Shown: positions 1-8,645, numbered from the stretch's first letter. The stretch: DNA of 54,090 nt from an uncultured Flavobacteriales bacterium (GCA_937899835.1 CALCCE010000091.1:1-54090); one strand, 5' to 3'. Numbers and translations are program-made. Notes: a model not told the origin generated them from the sequence alone.

Positions 1-136
1 CCGGGCTTTTGGTGCCAATAATCTAATAGTCCTTGACCAATAGGGTCTTGTGTGGGGGACAGAATGGGCATGGGCTAAAAGTAAAGGAATTGGCCGGTAG
101 CACAAAAAATACCATACCGTTGAGTATCGATAACAA

Positions 137-170
137 AAAAAGCCGCTTTCCTGATGGAAAGCGGCTTTTT
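137..170. terminator. Strong bidirectional intrinsic terminator
   Basis: A perfect 15-bp inverted repeat (137-151 and 156-170) with a TGAT loop has A-rich and T-rich outer ends, so it can terminate from either side. It lies just beyond the stop of the minus-strand gene ending at 200 and most likely ends that transcript. Confidence 0.9.
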
Positions 171-199
171 AAAAAGTTGTATAAAGTAGCTTACAGTAC

Positions 200-2833
200 T
201 TATTTCACACTGATGCGGGTAACCGATTGGCGGTCTCCTACTTCTACTTTGAGGGTATAAATACCTTTTGCCTGATCGCTCAAGTCCAGTTGCAACACAT
301 CATCGTTGCTACCTACCATCATTTGACGGTCGAGGATCAAACGGCCTTGCAGGTCGCTTACGGTGAGACGTACTTGTTCGTTGCTCACGCCTTCCATCTG
401 TACTTGTACCTTGCCATTTCCTGGATTCGGGAATACAGATACCTGCATGTTGTTGTTTAACTCAGCTACGTTTACTGGCCATGGCACAGTGACGTTGATC
501 GAATCAGTATTGGAACAACCGTTAGAATCAGTAACCGTTACCCAGTAAGTACCTGTAGAGGTAGCTGCATAGGTTGGGTTAGTTGTCAGGTTGAACCAAA
601 CATAGCTGGTAAATACGCCAGGTGAGAGAATTGCAAACTCATCTTTGTTGGTCGTGATGTCAGGACCAAGGTTTGGTTGTGGCAATGGATTGATGGCAGA
701 CAGGGTTACCATGGTGGTTTCTGTACATCCATTGTCGTCAGTGACCACTACATTGTAAGGTCCGGCAGCGAGGTTGCTGGCAGTAGTAGTCGTCTGTCCC
801 AGAGGATCATTCCACAATACAGCGTAAGGAGGGGTACCACCAGTAGCAGCTACTGTAGCATCACCATCGGTTCCACCTGTACAGTTGACATCAGTGGATC
901 CGGCAATGGAGGCAACCAATACTGGAGGCTCACTAAAGGTGATGTTGCTCAATACGATGGTATCGCAACCAAATGTGTCTGAAACAGCAACACTTAATAC
1001 CGTAGAGGCATCATTGTTCATATTGCTCATCATCGTGGTAGAATCACTCCACAAGTAATTATAAGGCATGGTACCACCAGTTGTAGTTACCGTAGCAGAA
1101 GCATCGGAAAGACCGTTGCAACTTACATCAACCGTAGAAACAGAAGCTGCCAAAGGAGCAGGCTCGTTAACGATAACACTTGCGGTTACTTCACAACCGT
1201 TGGCATCACCTACAGTTACATCATAAGTACCTACCCCCAGGTTCATCAATGGGTTCATGGTACCACTACCAGAGCCACCCCAAGAATAGCTGTAAGGCTC
1301 CAGTGGAATGAAGGCAGTAACATCGTTGGTAACTGTATCCCAGGTTTGGCTGTTGCGTGAGGGATGCCAGTAAGCTTCCGTTCCACCCACATTCTCAATA
1401 CCCATAGTCGCATTGTTGAAACCAGTGAAAGTCGTGCTGGTGGTATGGATTTCAATCCGATTGCTTCCTTCGTGCAGGTGCAACTGCATGGTTACCGTTG
1501 GGTTGGTAGCAGTACAGCACAAGTGAACATCGGCAAACGAGAGTACCCACACCCGGTTGGGAGCTGAACCCACTGTGAAATGCTCAATGGTGCTGCTTCC
1601 CAGGTTTGGATTCAAATCTTCCCAAGCAAAAGCAATCAAGTTGTTGGGTGCATTGGTGTTGGGAAGGTTTTGCCCGGTACAGCATCCAGAGCCCGAACCT
1701 GGATCAAAGGTTGCGAAACCGTTGGAAGAGACATAAATCTCCGTGTAGTCGGTATTGAAAAAGTTAAAAGTAAACGGTAGGGTAATGGCTGGGGATACCT
1801 GATCATCCCCCAGAGAAAGCGGAGTGCCAATACCATTTAAAGGTCCAAACTGGCCATTGGTGTCAACCAGGTATCCTCCAAACTGAGTTCCTCCGCTGGC
1901 CATTGCCATGGCCACGCCATTGGTGTCTCCAAAACAGTTCAGATCAAAATCTTCAGTGGTAACTACAAGTTCGGGGAAGGCTAATACCGTATCCATTGCC
2001 ATTGCTGTATCACCTATAGAGTCGATTACCATTACGCTGACGGGGCCGGCTGGTAGATCGCATACGGTGTCAGTAGTATCACCAGTAGACCATAGAATGG
2101 AATATGGAGCGGTACCAAAGGCGATGCTTACGGCAGCTTTACCAGTAGAATCACCGAAACAGGTGTTCTCAAATGGATCCACTACAGCAGTAAGAACCGT
2201 TTCATAAATATTGACATCATCGATAGCAATATCGTGCGTAAAGGAAGTCACGTTGTTAGAACCTCTCCACCGCAACTGAATGGTATCACCACTAAAAGCA
2301 GAAAGGTTGACGGAACGTAAAGTCCAGTTAGGACCAATTATACCAATCGAATCCACTCCCAGGTTCCAAACCTGGTTGGTTTGTGACCAAACGTCTAACA
2401 GCACTTTATTGCCATTGGCAGAAGTGGTTTGGCTGTGTGCCCAATATTCCAACACGATGCCGGTACCTAAACCGGTGAAATCGAAAAACGGAGAAATGAA
2501 GTTGATATCGGTGTTGTTACCGAAACCGTCTTCCAAAAAGATGTAAACACCCGAACCAGAGGTGTGGTCAGCGGTAGGACCAGTGTTGCTTGATCCAGTA
2601 GCGGAAGAACGTCCGTACCAGTCCTGAGGACCATCTCCGGTTTGATCATTGGACCATCCGTTGGGAAAAAGTCCATTTGGAGCAGGAAATGGCTCAGCAC
2701 CTGGGCCAAAAGTGGTATTGTCAGTTTGAAACGTGTCGAAAGTTTCAAGATACGGGTAAGAGGTTACCGTAACCTGGGCAGAAAGCCAGGAAACCATAGT
2801 AATACCCACAAGAAGAGTAAAAAGTCGCTTCAT
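200..2833 (-). CDS. T9SS type A cargo protein with MAM-like, SprB-like and nested domains
   Basis: An 877-residue secreted protein. Residues 1-20 form a signal peptide ending in SAQ. Residues about 25-211 resemble a MAM/jelly-roll adhesion domain ending in an AIDDV motif. SprB-like beta repeats follow, marked by CFGD or CNG starts, a GGT-PY-Y-LW core and a TVxDxxGC end (about 225-285, 300-555, 570-630, 648-710). The second is interrupted at about 317-511 by a separate globular segment with CC pairs. An Ig-like unit (about 720-785) precedes a type A sorting domain (about 796-877) with the FPNPGNGKV, LTVSDLQGRL and KGIYTLKV signatures. By family knowledge such proteins cross the outer membrane through T9SS and are attached or released; adhesion is inferred. 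It is a single-gene unit with a terminator at 137-170. The ATG at 2833 precedes a good signal peptide. Confidence 0.9.
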   Translation of the reverse strand: MKRLFTLLVGITMVSWLSAQVTVTSYPYLETFDTFQTDNTTFGPGAEPFPAPNGLFPNGWSNDQTGDGPQDWYGRSSATGSSNTGPTADHTSGSGVYIFLEDGFGNNTDINFISPFFDFTGLGTGIVLEYWAHSQTTSANGNKVLLDVWSQTNQVWNLGVDSIGIIGPNWTLRSVNLSAFSGDTIQLRWRGSNNVTSFTHDIAIDDVNIYETVLTAVVDPFENTCFGDSTGKAAVSIAFGTAPYSILWSTGDTTDTVCDLPAGPVSVMVIDSIGDTAMAMDTVLAFPELVVTTEDFDLNCFGDTNGVAMAMASGGTQFGGYLVDTNGQFGPLNGIGTPLSLGDDQVSPAITLPFTFNFFNTDYTEIYVSSNGFATFDPGSGSGCCTGQNLPNTNAPNNLIAFAWEDLNPNLGSSTIEHFTVGSAPNRVWVLSFADVHLCCTATNPTVTMQLHLHEGSNRIEIHTTSTTFTGFNNATMGIENVGGTEAYWHPSRNSQTWDTVTNDVTAFIPLEPYSYSWGGSGSGTMNPLMNLGVGTYDVTVGDANGCEVTASVIVNEPAPLAASVSTVDVSCNGLSDASATVTTTGGTMPYNYLWSDSTTMMSNMNNDASTVLSVAVSDTFGCDTIVLSNITFSEPPVLVASIAGSTDVNCTGGTDGDATVAATGGTPPYAVLWNDPLGQTTTTASNLAAGPYNVVVTDDNGCTETTMVTLSAINPLPQPNLGPDITTNKDEFAILSPGVFTSYVWFNLTTNPTYAATSTGTYWVTVTDSNGCSNTDSINVTVPWPVNVAELNNNMQVSVFPNPGNGKVQVQMEGVSNEQVRLTVSDLQGRLILDRQMMVGSNDDVLQLDLSDQAKGIYTLKVEVGDRQSVTRISVK

Positions 2834-3292
2834 AAGCAGTCTAAGATTGGTTTTTACAAGGCAGATAATTAATTAGGCAGTCGATTGAACACCTTTTTCA
2901 TATGATGAGATACAAAAAAGTGTCGATCGGTTGTTTATCGATCGCAAATTACCCAAATAAACGAATCATGCTACCAAGTAATCTTTTATTTCGTCCACAT
3001 TAGTGGAAGGTTAAGAAAGTTGTTTGAGGGGGGATAAGGGCGTGATTTTACGGATTTTCATAGGGGATTATACGTTTTTTTGCATCCTCGAAACAAAAAT
3101 TGATTTTGGTATAACTTAATGAAATTGAAGGTTTTGTAATGATTTTGTCCCCTCGATACGGTACAAAGAATGCTCTTTGCAAGGGTTTTAATTGGCTTTC
3201 CAATTGCTCACCTTTATATACCCTTAAATCACAAATCAAACAGGGAGACCTATCATTAGGGAGACCTACCATCAATTGCCCGAAAAGTAGCA
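2834..3292. other. Divergent intergenic region with a short direct repeat
   Basis: This 459-bp stretch separates the minus-strand T9SS gene from the plus-strand GIY-YIG-like gene and should hold both promoters. I see no convincing ORF. A 14-bp direct repeat, GGGAGACCTAYCAT, occurs at 3243-3256 and 3259-3272, 21 bp before the downstream ATG, where it could bind a regulator. A small palindrome of the ATCGAT type lies near 2925-2943. Confidence 0.5.
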
Positions 3293-3835
3293 ATGAGTCA
3301 ACCGAAGTATGCTTTTTCGTTGGGTGGGGAACATTTCAAGGCCACCTATCTTATTTACATCCTACAACTCCGATATCAGGAAGAGAATTACTACTACGTT
3401 GGGCAAACCGGGGATAACAATCATTTGACTGCTCGTTCGGCCTTTCGGCGGTTGGCCGGTCACTTTGAGGATAGCAATACCTCTACTCAAAACAAGTTTT
3501 ACCGTTATATGGTGAAGGAGTGGTTAGCACCAAAAGGAGAAGCCAAACCGATTACCCGAGAGGTAAAAGCCCAAATGGAAGGCATCCTCACAGAGTCGGA
3601 GGTGACGGTATTCGTTTATCCATTAATGGATTTCAATCACCAGCAAATACTACCCCGCATACACAAGGAAAAGGTGAAAATGGTGAAGGAATTCGAAAAA
3701 TATGTGATTCATTGGTTTAGCGACAGCGGCTATAATCTAATTAATGGATTGCGCGCCCACATCGTTTTTCCGATGGAAAAGCTCTTTCCAGATCGGTACG
3801 ATGAAATTTGTAAGGACTTTCCTGCGTTGAATTGA
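3293..3835 (+). CDS. GIY-YIG-like protein, 180 aa
   Basis: Residues 20-45 carry an IYIL...YYYVGQTGD pattern, which matches the GIY...YVGQT core of the GIY-YIG nuclease superfamily (here IYI then YVG). A downstream segment with R, H and F residues (AFRRLAGHF) resembles the region that supplies the second catalytic Arg. The rest (about 60-180) is charged and unrecognised. There is no signal peptide, so a cytoplasmic role is expected. The gene stands alone, with over 450 bp of non-coding DNA on each side. The fold call is by motif only. The catalytic Glu is not obvious, so it could be an inactive or divergent member. A restriction, repair or mobile-element role cannot be chosen from sequence alone. 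Confidence 0.65.
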   Translation: MSQPKYAFSLGGEHFKATYLIYILQLRYQEENYYYVGQTGDNNHLTARSAFRRLAGHFEDSNTSTQNKFYRYMVKEWLAPKGEAKPITREVKAQMEGILTESEVTVFVYPLMDFNHQQILPRIHKEKVKMVKEFEKYVIHWFSDSGYNLINGLRAHIVFPMEKLFPDRYDEICKDFPALN

Positions 3836-4341
3836 TATATCTCAGAAAACGCCTTAAATACAAGGGTTTTCGAGTACATTATCTTTCGTTTCTGAACGGA
3901 TTTGCCTATTTTTAATCTTCTCAACCAGGAAAGTGTGCCCCTACCATGAATTTTATTGCTCCTATTCTTTATAAAGTACTCCGTAATCCTGTCATGTTGG
4001 ATGGAGTAGGAGAAAGTCTTGTGATGTGGCCGCCCGAACGGCCAAGCCCCAAAGGTTGGGAGGATACAGGTTTTACCGGTTCTCGAACCGCTTGCCTGGA
4101 TTACATGCGGAAACGTTGGCGGACTCCCAACTCTCACTTTCCGATCATTCGGGAAACGTTTTCCTTTTCCACTTAAGCTGATCAATTTTATACCGCTTTT
4201 CATACATGAAAAGTGCCTCCTTGTGCTGTAGGATAGATTTTTCATGGCATTTCATAGCTGCTTTCGTTGCAGGGCTTTGGGGATTTAACTACCTTTCCAA
4301 CAGTTCCAATAGGAGCTTTTGATTCCAAATTCCACCAATTC
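3836..4341. other. Gene-poor interval before the DUF2589 cluster
   Basis: About 500 bp without a convincing gene; open frames on both strands show no family features and overlap each other. A small hairpin (GGCCG / CGGCC) lies near 4028-4043, and a GGTT-CTCG-AACC hairpin near 4080-4091 is not part of a tRNA cloverleaf. A promoter for the downstream cluster is expected here; no clear TAnnTTTG element was identified. Confidence 0.4.
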
Positions 4342-5199
4342 ATGGCCAAAACAAATACGGGCAGTAGTGCCTCTGGTGCTAACACAGATTACAGCGGAAA
4401 GTGGCAAGAGGGGCCAGCAGCTAAATCGGTTGTTTCACTTAGCCAGGTATTACTCGCCCCCCTGGATGCTATTTTCAAGGCTCAGGTACATGCCGCCCGA
4501 TCCTTTCTTTCCCTGGTGCTTCAATTGGGTTATCCCCACGTGCCTGTAAACGAAAAAGGCGAGCCGGTAGACGGAGGTACCCAGGTGTATACACAGGAAT
4601 TTGTATTCAATGAACGAGAGGAAAACGGCAAAACCATTGTATCGAAAGCCAAACTTCCGGTTTTGAGCATGGTACCCGTTGCTCCTTTGGCGGTAGAACA
4701 TGCCGAGTTCGATTTAGAGTTTAGTGTGAGTCATGTGTTTCGCCATACTCAATTGCAAGATGCTGAAAAAGAAAATGTTGCCGCGGAAAAAGACAAAAGT
4801 GGCAAACGTTTTAATGAACACCGCAGACCATGGTTTTTGGTAAAAGATCCGGTGAGTCTGCGGGGAGTAGTGGCGCCTAAATCAGAGGCCGGGGGAACTG
4901 CTGAATCTTCCAATAACACCGCCATCAAAATTCGGGTAAAAGTCGGCAAGCAGCCGGTTCCGGCTGCACTGGATAAATTGTTGACTTCAATGACCCAAAT
5001 GGTGAATGTAGAGGAGAAAGAACAACCCAATGGCAACCCGCCCCCAACCGATGATAGCGGTACAAACAACGTAGGACCTGCGGCTCCAGCCCCAACTCAA
5101 CCGACAACTCCGCCAAGTGCTTCTACTCCATCTTCGCAATCCGGAACGGGTAGTGGAGGCACTTTGCTAACCGACGATACCGATCTACCTCAACAATAA
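4342..5199 (+). CDS. DUF2589 family protein with proline-rich tail
   Basis: 285 residues from the ATG at 4342, preferred over an in-frame TTG at 4267 whose product would add a featureless leader. Three parts are visible: an N-terminal Ser/Gly segment; a long amphipathic helix (from VSLSQVLLAPLDAIFKAQ on) followed by a beta-rich core containing KLPVLSMVPVAPL, the P-LL-VPVP-like hallmark of DUF2589; and a Pro/Thr/Ser-rich disordered tail (about residues 235-285). There is no signal peptide. The second DUF2589 gene follows after 48 bp. The family has no established function as far as I know. The paired paralogs and the downstream cell-wall enzyme suggest a structural or membrane-associated role in a multi-protein assembly, which is inference. 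Confidence 0.8.
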   Translation: MAKTNTGSSASGANTDYSGKWQEGPAAKSVVSLSQVLLAPLDAIFKAQVHAARSFLSLVLQLGYPHVPVNEKGEPVDGGTQVYTQEFVFNEREENGKTIVSKAKLPVLSMVPVAPLAVEHAEFDLEFSVSHVFRHTQLQDAEKENVAAEKDKSGKRFNEHRRPWFLVKDPVSLRGVVAPKSEAGGTAESSNNTAIKIRVKVGKQPVPAALDKLLTSMTQMVNVEEKEQPNGNPPPTDDSGTNNVGPAAPAPTQPTTPPSASTPSSQSGTGSGGTLLTDDTDLPQQ

Positions 5200-5247
5200 A
5201 TAATCGAATAACCTCATTTTTAAATCCATATCTAAATCCTATCACCC

Positions 5248-5811
5248 ATGGCAGAAGAAATGCTACCGGCCGCTGAATTTCAGGCCCTTCCTCTCGAATA
5301 CGTGATCTCAGCTCCTTTAACCGGAGTGATCAATGCGCAAAAAGTAGCCGCCGATACCACCAAGAATTTCATTGATTCTATGTTGAACGATGATAAAACC
5401 CCGGTGACGGTTGACTTTGAAACCGCAGTAAATCAAACCGCTGCAGATGGCTCTACCTCTTCCTCGAACGTGAAGGTAAGTGCTCCTTTGCTTTCCATAG
5501 TTCCGGTGCCACACATCCGAATTGATTCCTTCACCTCTTCGTTCAACTATCAAATTACGCAGGTAGCCAAAGCAGCCACTTCCAACGAAAAAGCCTTGTC
5601 TGGGTCTGCTGAAGTTGGCGGAAATCCTTGGGTGAAGGCTTCTTTTAAAGGTAGTATCAGCAGCAATGCGTCCAAAGAATCGACCACCAACCGCAGCGGT
5701 TCTATTGATATCACAGTACACGCTAGTGAATCACCTATTCCTGAGGGCCTGGCTAAGATTCTCAGCTTGATGTCAAATGCTGTTACGGTAACGCCTTCTT
5801 CCTCTTCGTGA
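5248..5811 (+). CDS. DUF2589 family protein, compact paralog
   Basis: 187 residues. The N-terminus has the family's helix, here APLTGVINAQKVAADTTKNF, and the core has APLLSIVPVPHIRIDSF, the most recognisable DUF2589 motif, followed by alternating beta strands and a Ser-rich end. It is shorter than its neighbour and lacks the proline-rich tail. No signal peptide or transmembrane helix is visible; the N-terminal helix is amphipathic and could touch a membrane. The next gene starts 32 bp downstream, so the four genes from 4342 to 7545 probably form one transcript. Two unequal DUF2589 copies in tandem suggest hetero-oligomerisation, which is inference. Confidence 0.85.
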   Translation: MAEEMLPAAEFQALPLEYVISAPLTGVINAQKVAADTTKNFIDSMLNDDKTPVTVDFETAVNQTAADGSTSSSNVKVSAPLLSIVPVPHIRIDSFTSSFNYQITQVAKAATSNEKALSGSAEVGGNPWVKASFKGSISSNASKESTTNRSGSIDITVHASESPIPEGLAKILSLMSNAVTVTPSSSS

Positions 5812-5843
5812 AGCCCAAGGCGGTAACATCGTATTAAATCCTT

Positions 5844-6287
5844 ATGCCTAAAGGCGAGCCCATCACGCTTCAGCAACTAAGTACCCATTTGTTGAACGAG
5901 GTGATCCGGGCCGATGCGCAAATGCAGCTCAACCAGCGTCAAACCTGGAAAGAGCTCATTGACATGAACACCCAATTGGTGGACAGCATCGGAATGGGTC
6001 CTGCACCCTTTTTAGGGGTGGATGAAATGCGCTTTGATTTGTCTTTAACTCCAGCGAAACCTTCGCGTTGGCAACGCTTTAAGGTACGATTAGGCATTGG
6101 AGCTGATCCTTATCAGGCATTGAAAAATCATTTTGTGTTGCACCGCAGTACAGCTACCGAACAAGCCATTGCGGTAAGCATTGTGGTGAAGCGCGACAAC
6201 CAAGGTCGTTGGAAAGCTGCGCAGGAAAGTTCGGCCGAAGCAGACCTTATACCCGAGGAAAGCCATGTCATTGGAATCTCTGGATAA
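5844..6287 (+). CDS. Unrecognised 147-aa partner of the DUF2589 cluster
   Basis: I do not recognise a family. The N-terminal half is helical (LQQLSTHLLNEVIRADAQMQ), and the middle contains a strand pattern (MRFDLSLTPAKPSRWQRFKVRLG) and an AVSIVVKRDNQG strand. That resembles the beta core of the two upstream DUF2589 proteins in rhythm but lacks the VPVP motif. It has no signal peptide or membrane segment. Its 3' end overlaps the start of the transglycosylase-like gene by 23 bp, which argues for translational coupling and a shared job. It could be a highly diverged DUF2589-like subunit or a chaperone. Confidence 0.75.
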   Translation: MPKGEPITLQQLSTHLLNEVIRADAQMQLNQRQTWKELIDMNTQLVDSIGMGPAPFLGVDEMRFDLSLTPAKPSRWQRFKVRLGIGADPYQALKNHFVLHRSTATEQAIAVSIVVKRDNQGRWKAAQESSAEADLIPEESHVIGISG

Positions 6288-7545
6288 TGGCTGGAAGCGC
6301 TTCCATGGAGGACGCATCTGGCGGTTACATCCGCAACACAAGGTGTTGGAGACGGATGAGGCAGGTCATGTGCCCAGTTATACCACTAAGTATCCTTACC
6401 TGCTGCCCAAGTTGGCCCGTATTCGACAATTCTATTCCGGAAAAGTCAATATGGGTGCCGTCGATCGCCATGGTACTGGTCTGGATATATTGGTAGCCAA
6501 TGCCATGGCCGAGTCTTATGGTTCGGTGCCCACTCCCTTTTCTTACCGGCAGCTGAAAAATGATTTCGATCAAGCGGCCGGTCAAACCGCTGGAGTGCGT
6601 CTGGATGAAGTATTGAATCGGGTAAAAGCGCGCTCCAAATGGTTGGTACGCAAGGAGCCTGGATACATCGATCCGCTCAGTACTCCACATCGGGTTTCGG
6701 TGGGGGCGCATCACATGTTGCTTTCCACCGCGCGATGGCTCAAGGGTTCGAAAACACAAAAAGGAACAGCTGCCTACGAACACGAGGTGGCCGATTTGAT
6801 CTTTCGATTTATTTCTTCCTCGCCTTTTGCTGCTCAAATGGCGGTACACTATTTCAACCGCTATACGCACCGGCACCAGAATGAAATTCCGCTGATGGCG
6901 GCTACTTACAATGCCGGCTCTCCGAGGGCCAGTTCTCGCAACCCTTGGCACTTGGTGCAATACGGCGATCACATCGATCGCTGGGTGAGCTTTTTCAACA
7001 CCTCGCGGCAATTGGTCAACAAGAATGCAACGCCGGCCAAGCCCAAACCGAGCAATGGACGCGGTATCCCACCAGGGTTGGTAGCACCCACCACCACACT
7101 CAAAGTGGCTAAAGCTTCGGAACAACGGTTGAAACTGACCCATTTGAAAGTGGTACGCGAGGTGTATACGGAAACCACAACCATAGGTCGCCTCTATATC
7201 AATGAGCAATTTCACTGTTATACCTTAGAAGACCGCTATCGGTCCGATGGTAAAAAAGTGTATGGAGAAACCGCCATTGCCGAAGGGCGTTACCAAGTGA
7301 TTGTCAACATGAGCAACCGCTTCAAACGCCGGATGCCACTGCTTTTGAACGTGCCTCAATTCGCAGGGATCCGTATTCACAAAGGCAATACCGCTAAAGA
7401 TACTTTGGGGTGTATTCTGGTGGGCAAAAACAAGGGGCCTGATCGCATCTGGGATTGTAGTGGTGTGTACAACAGCCTGTTAGCTGTGCTTGAAAAAGCT
7501 ACTGCTGAAGGTAAAGTGTGGATTACGATACGGAGAGGGCGATAG
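6265..7545 (+). CDS. Lytic transglycosylase-like protein with C-terminal DUF5675 domain
   Basis: 426 residues with two domains. Residues about 55-245 look like a lysozyme/SLT-type transglycosylase: LVANAMAESYG (probable catalytic Glu83), VGAHHMLLSTARW and MAATYNAGSPRA, the family's E / GLMQ-like / A-YNAG order. A Pro-rich linker (about 255-285) leads to a DUF5675 domain (about 291-424) with RIHKGNTAKDTLGCILVGK. That His...Gly-Cys layout resembles the active site of L,D-transpeptidases (YkuD), so a second peptidoglycan activity is possible. No signal peptide is seen, as in phage endolysins and injection-system lysozymes. It is the last gene of the DUF2589 cluster and overlaps the preceding gene, so the cluster probably acts at the cell wall. 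A prophage-remnant origin is an alternative, but no tail or capsid genes are nearby. Confidence 0.8.
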   Translation: MSLESLDNGWKRFHGGRIWRLHPQHKVLETDEAGHVPSYTTKYPYLLPKLARIRQFYSGKVNMGAVDRHGTGLDILVANAMAESYGSVPTPFSYRQLKNDFDQAAGQTAGVRLDEVLNRVKARSKWLVRKEPGYIDPLSTPHRVSVGAHHMLLSTARWLKGSKTQKGTAAYEHEVADLIFRFISSSPFAAQMAVHYFNRYTHRHQNEIPLMAATYNAGSPRASSRNPWHLVQYGDHIDRWVSFFNTSRQLVNKNATPAKPKPSNGRGIPPGLVAPTTTLKVAKASEQRLKLTHLKVVREVYTETTTIGRLYINEQFHCYTLEDRYRSDGKKVYGETAIAEGRYQVIVNMSNRFKRRMPLLLNVPQFAGIRIHKGNTAKDTLGCILVGKNKGPDRIWDCSGVYNSLLAVLEKATAEGKVWITIRRGR

Positions 7546-7620
7546 AGGGAGAACGGGAGAACGGGAGAGCGAGATAAGAGATACGAGAACGGGAGAGCGA
7601 GAGCGAGACTTAGATCGAGG
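7546..7620 (+). repeat. Purine-rich degenerate 6-7-nt repeat tract (copy 1)
   Basis: The tract between two convergent genes is built from words such as GAGAACG, GAGAGCG and AGATACG. It is almost pure purine apart from the recurring C/T positions. The same vocabulary recurs at 9227-9400 and, on the other strand, at 15417-15620, so this is a dispersed family and not chance low complexity. Unit lengths vary between 5 and 7, so no open frame is maintained. Confidence 0.75.
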
Positions 7621-7645
7621 AAGTTGGTGTTCTTTAGTGGGGTCG

Positions 7646-7979
7646 CTATTGGTAGGTGCCGATTAGTTGAATCTTTCCTTTGATGTTGGCATTGAATTCT
7701 TTTAGGTTTTCGGCGGGAATCCAAAGTTCGTCGTGTATGGGGCCTCCCACGTTTTTTACTTCAAATTGAGCGAGGTACTCCGCACTGACCTCAAACTTTA
7801 CTACGTGTCCCACACCGTAGGCAGGTACGTTCCATTTGGTGCAGATTTCCATGGCGTAGTCCTCATTCAGTACAGGATAAAAAATAGGCTGCTCGGGTAG
7901 TCTCGGGGGAAAACTCTAGGGATTCAATCAATGCCAGCTCTGCTTGATTTACGGGTCGAAATAAGGTAGTCGTGTTCAT
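7646..7979 (-). pseudogene. Frameshifted small protein of the family often labelled ADP-ribosylation/crystallin J1
   Basis: From an ATG at 7979 the minus strand reads a start (LFRPVNQAELALIE) that I recognise from a conserved ~110-aa family. After about 22 codons the frame is lost. The expected continuation (FPPRLPEQPIFYPVLNEDYA, then the body ending in IWIPAEN-like and GKIQLIGTY) is present in another frame, reached by a shift of one nucleotide. The break lies in the GGGGGAAAA homopolymer junction at 7905-7913. The total length is 334 bp, one more than a multiple of three, consistent with a single inserted base. Either this is a recent pseudogene or an assembly/sequencing error; the intact downstream frame favours a very recent event. 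The biochemical function of the family is unclear to me and the family name is from memory. Confidence 0.7.
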
Positions 7980-8000
7980 GTTGCGGTAAAGGTAATTACT

Positions 8001-8645
8001 TCAAACGTCTACCTTGAGTTGTTGCTTTAACTGCCAATATCTGTAGAGCACTCCGAAGGCCAATATGGACATCAGGTTTATACCTACCAATGTTCCTGGT
8101 TCAGGGGATAAAGATCCGAATAATGCTGCAGCTCCTGCTTCGGCGAATAGCGCAAATAAGGATGCTTTAAACTCGATTCCAAGGTGTATGCCGGTGTAGT
8201 ACTTAAATTTAAAACCTGCATTCAATTGAAAGAAAAACAGTTGCAATAGGAAATTCAAACCCGACATGAGGATCGCAACAAGAGCTCGCTTTATGAGTAG
8301 AATGCCACAAACCATGGAAAATAGGAAGAATGGAAAGCCTAACAGCAGCTGTAAGGGTGCTGAGTAGTTGATGAACGTCAATCCAAAGAACCCACCAACG
8401 ATTTGGTTGGCCACTAAAACCCAAATAAGGAGGTGCAGGATCTGAAATTTATCCGAGGATGGCGTATCGGTAGAGGATAAATCAATCTCTTTTTTGAACT
8501 GTTCGACCTCAATTCCTCGCTGCTCTAACAAAATCAGGGCGGCCTTCACAGAATCACGATGATAGCTCGACCAGTTTTCAAGTACTTTGATCAGTTCAGC
8601 ATCGTGGAAACCCTTCATTTTTCGAAGCTGGGGATTAACTGCCAT
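8001..8645 (-). CDS. Predicted membrane protein, about four TM helices
   Basis: 214 residues. The first ~65 are soluble and charged, with a helical pattern (DAELIKVLENWSSYHRDSVKAALILLEQRGI) often seen before membrane regions in uncharacterised Bacteroidota proteins. About four hydrophobic helices follow (near 70-90, 100-125, 155-175 and 185-205), and the protein ends in a short charged tail. I do not recognise a named family. It lies 31 bp downstream of the DinB-like gene on the same strand, so the two may be cotranscribed. The ATG at 8645 is the first good start. Confidence 0.7.
   Translation of the reverse strand: MAVNPQLRKMKGFHDAELIKVLENWSSYHRDSVKAALILLEQRGIEVEQFKKEIDLSSTDTPSSDKFQILHLLIWVLVANQIVGGFFGLTFINYSAPLQLLLGFPFFLFSMVCGILLIKRALVAILMSGLNFLLQLFFFQLNAGFKFKYYTGIHLGIEFKASLFALFAEAGAAALFGSLSPEPGTLVGINLMSILAFGVLYRYWQLKQQLKVDV

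Noticed and set aside
4060-4110. Possible tRNA T-arm (GGTTCTCGAACC)
   Set aside because: No acceptor, D or anticodon stems can be folded around it on either strand.
3730-4245. Minus-strand 171-codon frame overlapping the GIY-YIG gene
   Set aside because: Overlaps the end of a better-supported gene and has irregular composition without motifs.
6325-7215. Minus-strand 296-codon frame opposite the transglycosylase gene
   Set aside because: Fully antisense to a CDS with clear domains; composition rich in Arg/His/Gly is typical of a shadow.
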